From positions 1,364,001 through 1,428,000 of the forward strand of contig NZ_CP160403.1 of NCBI RefSeq assembly GCF_040782645.1: a DNA stretch of 64,000 nt, in the 5' to 3' direction. This stretch comes from Streptomyces sp. HUAS ZL42 (GTDB lineage Bacteria > Actinomycetota > Actinomycetes > Streptomycetales > Streptomycetaceae). Of the stretch, positions 61,325-64,000 are shown piece by piece. Position 1 is the stretch's first letter, and each line of letters opens with the position of its first letter. The translations under genes were made by a program, and so were the position numbers. Under the pieces are notes generated by a model that was not told where the DNA came from, searched no databases, and worked only from the letters and a program-made list of their open reading frames with translations.

Positions 61325-62497
61325 ATGACGCTCACACGTCTGGCGGCGCTCGGTCGTGAGGAGCCGCCGCTGCTCGCGCTCGCCCAACGGCTTCTCGCTG
61401 TCGCCGAGTCGGGGCTTCCGTCGATGCTGCTTCCCGGCAGCGAGGCCTTCGCCTTCACCATGACGGGGCGTCAAGTCCCCGACGGTTCCTGGACCTTGGA
61501 GCGGCGCGGGATCAGCACTCGGTACGCGGCCATCACCGCGCTGGGCGCCCGCTTCCTTCCCGAGGACCGCCAGCGCCCGGTGCTCGGAGGGCGTACCGCC
61601 CAGGAGTTCACCGGTCTGCTGGTCGAGTCGCTGCCCGCCGTGACCAACCTCGGTGATGCGGCGCTCATCGCCTGGGCCGCCGCGGAGACGGGGCACCCCA
61701 AACTGTCCGACGCCCTCGCGCGAGTCGAAGCGCTGGACGAAGAGGGCCGGCCGCAGTACACCGTCGAGGCGGCGTGGGTGCTGTCAGCCTTCGCGGCGGC
61801 ACGCGGCACGGTCGACGTGGAGAGACGTTTCACCGCAGCTCGCGACCGTCTGCTGCGGGCCCGGATCGGCAACAGCCCGCTGTTCCCGCACGCCACCGGG
61901 CCCGGCCTGGTGCCGTGGTACCGGGCGCACGTGGCCTGCTTCGCCGACCAGACGTACCCGCTCCAGGCCCTGGCCCGCGCACACGCAAGCGGCGACGGGA
62001 ACGGCGATCCGGAGGCGCTGGCCGCGGCCGAGGCGTGCGCGGCGCGCATCTGCGAGTTGCAGGGCGACGGCGGGCAGTGGTGGTGGCACTACGACGCGCG
62101 CACCGGCGGTGTGGTGGAGGGCTACCCGGTCTACAGCGTCCACCAGCACGCGATGGCGCCGACCGCGCTGTTCGATCTCGCCGACGCCGGCGGCAGCGAC
62201 TTCGACGCGTCGATCCGCAAGGGCCTGGGCTGGATGACGAGCGTGCCCGAACTGGCCGCCCGCCCGGAGCACCCGGAGCCGTTGATCCTCGACGAGCTCG
62301 GTGCCACCTGGCGCAAGGTCTACCGGGGCGATCCGAAGAAGGCCGTACGCGCCGCCCGGGGGCTCGGCACCCGAGTCGCTCCGAACCTCCGGCTGAAGTC
62401 CCTGGACCGGGTGTACCGCCCCGTGGCCGTGGACCGCGAATGCCGGCCGTACGAATTCGGCTGGATGCTCTACGCCTGGCAGGGGGGCCGAATATGA
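61325..62497 (+). CDS. Unassigned protein of the polysaccharide operon, possibly alpha/alpha-toroid fold
   Basis: A protein of about 390 residues, soluble, without signal peptide. Repeated helical segments and GDGGQWWWHYD, GYPVYSVHQHAMAPTALFDL resemble the alpha/alpha barrels of terpenoid cyclases, prenyltransferases or polysaccharide lyases/glucuronyl hydrolases, but no catalytic DxDD is visible. I do not recognise a family with confidence. It overlaps the WecG/TagA gene by four bases and so belongs to the polysaccharide operon. ATG 61325 is used; a long purine run lies about 15 bases upstream. About 260 bases with a probable promoter separate it from the preceding gene. Confidence 0.72.
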   Translation: MTLTRLAALGREEPPLLALAQRLLAVAESGLPSMLLPGSEAFAFTMTGRQVPDGSWTLERRGISTRYAAITALGARFLPEDRQRPVLGGRTAQEFTGLLVESLPAVTNLGDAALIAWAAAETGHPKLSDALARVEALDEEGRPQYTVEAAWVLSAFAAARGTVDVERRFTAARDRLLRARIGNSPLFPHATGPGLVPWYRAHVACFADQTYPLQALARAHASGDGNGDPEALAAAEACAARICELQGDGGQWWWHYDARTGGVVEGYPVYSVHQHAMAPTALFDLADAGGSDFDASIRKGLGWMTSVPELAARPEHPEPLILDELGATWRKVYRGDPKKAVRAARGLGTRVAPNLRLKSLDRVYRPVAVDRECRPYEFGWMLYAWQGGRI

Positions 62498-63264
62498 ACG
62501 GGCGTCAGTCTCTGTTCGGGGTCGAGCTGGACCCGCTGACCATGGACGAGACCGTACAGCACTGCCTCGATGCCGTCCGGGACGGCAGACAGCTCGAGAT
62601 CGGGGTGGTCAACGCCGCGAAGCTGGTGAACATGCGGCGGGACCCGCGGCTCGGCCAGGCGGTGGCCGGCTGCGATCTCGTCCTTGCCGACGGGCAGGCC
62701 GTGGTCTGGGCCAGCCGGGTGCTGCGCGCCCCGTTGCCGGAACGGGTGGCCGGTATCGACCTGTTCCTGCGGCTGCTGGCCGAGGCGGAATCGGCAGGCA
62801 TGTCCGTGTACTTCCTCGGCGCGAAGCAGGAGGTACTGGAGGAGATGCTGCGCCGGGTCGCCGACCGCTTCCCCGGCCTGAAGGTGGCCGGCAGCCGCAA
62901 CGGCTACTTCGACGATTCCGAGCAGGAGGCCATCGCGGGCGCGATCGCCGACAGCGGCGCCCAGATGCTGTTCCTCGGCATGACGTCGCCCAAGAAAGAG
63001 ATCTTCACCGCCGCCTACGGCGCACGCACCGGCGCCCGCGTCGTGCACGGAGTCGGCGGCTCCTTCGACATCCTGGCCGGGGTCACCAAGCGGGCCCCCG
63101 CGTCCTGGCAGCGGTGGGGCCTGGAATGGCTCTACCGCACGCTGCAGGAGCCGCGCCGCCTGGGCCGGCGCTATCTCGCCACCAATGCCGCCTTCCTCCT
63201 CATGACGGCGCGCGAGCTCATCCGGCTCACCCCGTCGACCGCTGCCGCGAACAGGAGCCGCTGA
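62494..63264 (+). CDS. WecG/TagA/CpsF-family glycosyltransferase
   Basis: A 256-residue GT26 glycosyltransferase that transfers a sugar such as ManNAc or its acid to a lipid-linked acceptor. The conserved sites are NAAKLVNMRRDP, LADGQAVVWASR with the catalytic Asp, RVAGIDL, FLGMTSPKKE, and GVGGSFDILAG followed by RAPASWQRWGLEWLYR. ATG 62494 overlaps the preceding stop. With the next gene probably supplying an oxidised UDP-sugar, the pair resembles WecG and WecC of enterobacterial common antigen synthesis. Confidence 0.9.
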   Translation: MNGRQSLFGVELDPLTMDETVQHCLDAVRDGRQLEIGVVNAAKLVNMRRDPRLGQAVAGCDLVLADGQAVVWASRVLRAPLPERVAGIDLFLRLLAEAESAGMSVYFLGAKQEVLEEMLRRVADRFPGLKVAGSRNGYFDDSEQEAIAGAIADSGAQMLFLGMTSPKKEIFTAAYGARTGARVVHGVGGSFDILAGVTKRAPASWQRWGLEWLYRTLQEPRRLGRRYLATNAAFLLMTARELIRLTPSTAAANRSR

Positions 63265-64000
63265 TGCGTGTCGTCGTGGTTGGACAGGGATACGTCGGCC
63301 TGCCGCTGGCCATCCGGGCCGCCGAGGTCGGACACGAGGTGATCGGCTACGACGTCGACTCCCGGCGGATCAAGAGCCTTGCCGCGGGTGAGTCCTTCGT
63401 CGAGGACGTCTCCTCCGAGCGGATCCGCGCGGCACTGGACAGCGGCACCTACCGCCCGAGCGAATCGGCCCGCGACTGCGGCGGTTTCGACGTCGCGGTC
63501 GTGACCGTCCCGACCCCGCTGCACGAGGGCGCCCCCGACCTCCGCTACATCAGGGAGTCGGCCGCCACCCTTGCCCGCTACCTGCGCCCGGGCGCCACCG
63601 TGGTCCTCGAGTCGACCACCTATCCCGGCACCACCCAGGAGCTGTTCGCCCCGATCCTGGAAGACGGCTCGGGCCTGACCGCGGGCGCGGACTTCCACCT
63701 CGGCTACAGCCCGGAGCGGATCGACCCGGGAAACGCCGTCTGGGGCTTCAAGGAGACCCCGAAGGTCGTGTCCGGCGTAGACGCACCGTCGCTCAGAGCC
63801 GTTCAGGACTTCTACGCGCAACTCGTCGACACCACGGTGCCGGTGGGCTCGCCGAAGGAGGCCGAGCTCGCCAAGCTCCTTGAGAACACCTTCCGCCACG
63901 TGAACATCGCGCTGGTCAACGAGATCGCGATGTTCGCGCACCACTTGGGCATCGACGTCTGGCAGGCCATCGACGCCGCCTCCACCAAGCCCTTCGGCTT
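63264..64000 (+). CDS. Nucleotide-sugar 6-dehydrogenase (WecC/Ugd type), 3' end off the window
   Basis: The first 245 residues of a UDP-sugar dehydrogenase that would oxidise C6 of UDP-ManNAc, UDP-GlcNAc or UDP-glucose to the uronic acid. The NAD motif VVVVGQGYVGLPLA, the VPTPL segment, ESTTYPGTT and KLLENTFRHVNIALVNE are typical; the catalytic Cys lies beyond the window edge. The WecC-like NTFR stretch favours an N-acetyl-amino sugar. ATG 63264 shares one base with the previous stop. The sequence is cut at 64000. Confidence 0.9.
   Translation, partial: MRVVVVGQGYVGLPLAIRAAEVGHEVIGYDVDSRRIKSLAAGESFVEDVSSERIRAALDSGTYRPSESARDCGGFDVAVVTVPTPLHEGAPDLRYIRESAATLARYLRPGATVVLESTTYPGTTQELFAPILEDGSGLTAGADFHLGYSPERIDPGNAVWGFKETPKVVSGVDAPSLRAVQDFYAQLVDTTVPVGSPKEAELAKLLENTFRHVNIALVNEIAMFAHHLGIDVWQAIDAASTKPFG

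Overview
The window is high-GC actinobacterial chromosome and almost certainly Streptomyces. Coding frames have G/C-rich third positions, GTG starts and ATGA/GTGA stop-start overlaps are common, and several genes are typical of that genus (a DUF6479 protein, a DUF6098-like protein, actinobacterial ctaF, a PDFY-type QcrB, LutABC, F420-dependent LLM oxidoreductase). No tRNA, rRNA, CRISPR array or intact insertion sequence was seen.

Layout. 1-10243 is a sugar-to-lactate catabolic region. An L-rhamnose-type ABC importer (permease and ATPase, leftward) diverges from rhaI, a fused rhamnulose-1-phosphate aldolase/lactaldehyde dehydrogenase, and rhaB. lutABC follow and can oxidise the lactate made from rhamnose. 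Two LacI-type operators sit on two divergent promoters between the importer and rhaI. 10251-16778 holds a MoxR/VWA chaperone pair, a cupin, a PLP dehydratase translationally coupled to a YheO/DauR-like regulator, and small proteins. 17030-20545 is an orphan respiratory module (ctaD, ctaF and qcrB paralogues) in which qcrB and ctaF overlap antisense. 20767-25739 holds Ppx/GppA, pirin, a TPR protein, a PepSY membrane protein and a peptide deformylase.

25881-31764 is the most unusual locus: a caspase-NTPase-WD40 protein of about 1460 residues divergent from an apparently cytosolic LCAT-family lipase with a C-terminal beta-rich domain. It is a candidate conflict or cell-death system. 31798-39936 holds a disulfide oxidoreductase and thioredoxin, a LacI-pobA-aldehyde dehydrogenase operon, a TetR/FMN-reductase pair with two operators, and an LLM oxidoreductase.

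39937-57239 is a looser accessory stretch. It has a degenerate tandem repeat block of roughly 230-bp units, an FkbM methyltransferase, a deletion remnant of a TerC-family gene, an HSL-type hydrolase, a PucR-like regulator, a secreted PL3 pectate lyase with a ricin-type lectin domain, PolX, DinB and phosphotransferase-like proteins, and a perfect CebR-type box. A deletion scar fuses a truncated lacI-type gene to a truncated Gfo/Idh/MocA dehydrogenase gene. LysR/FdhF-YdeP and a PaaN-like protein lacking the expected catalytic Cys complete the stretch.

57462-64000 is the start of a polysaccharide operon: rmlA, rmlB, rmlD, a hexapeptide acyltransferase, an unrecognised terpenoid-cyclase-like protein, a WecG/TagA glycosyltransferase and a nucleotide-sugar dehydrogenase cut by the window edge. 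Most of these genes overlap by 1-4 bases. The window therefore contains both degradation of L-rhamnose and synthesis of dTDP-L-rhamnose, although no rmlC is present.
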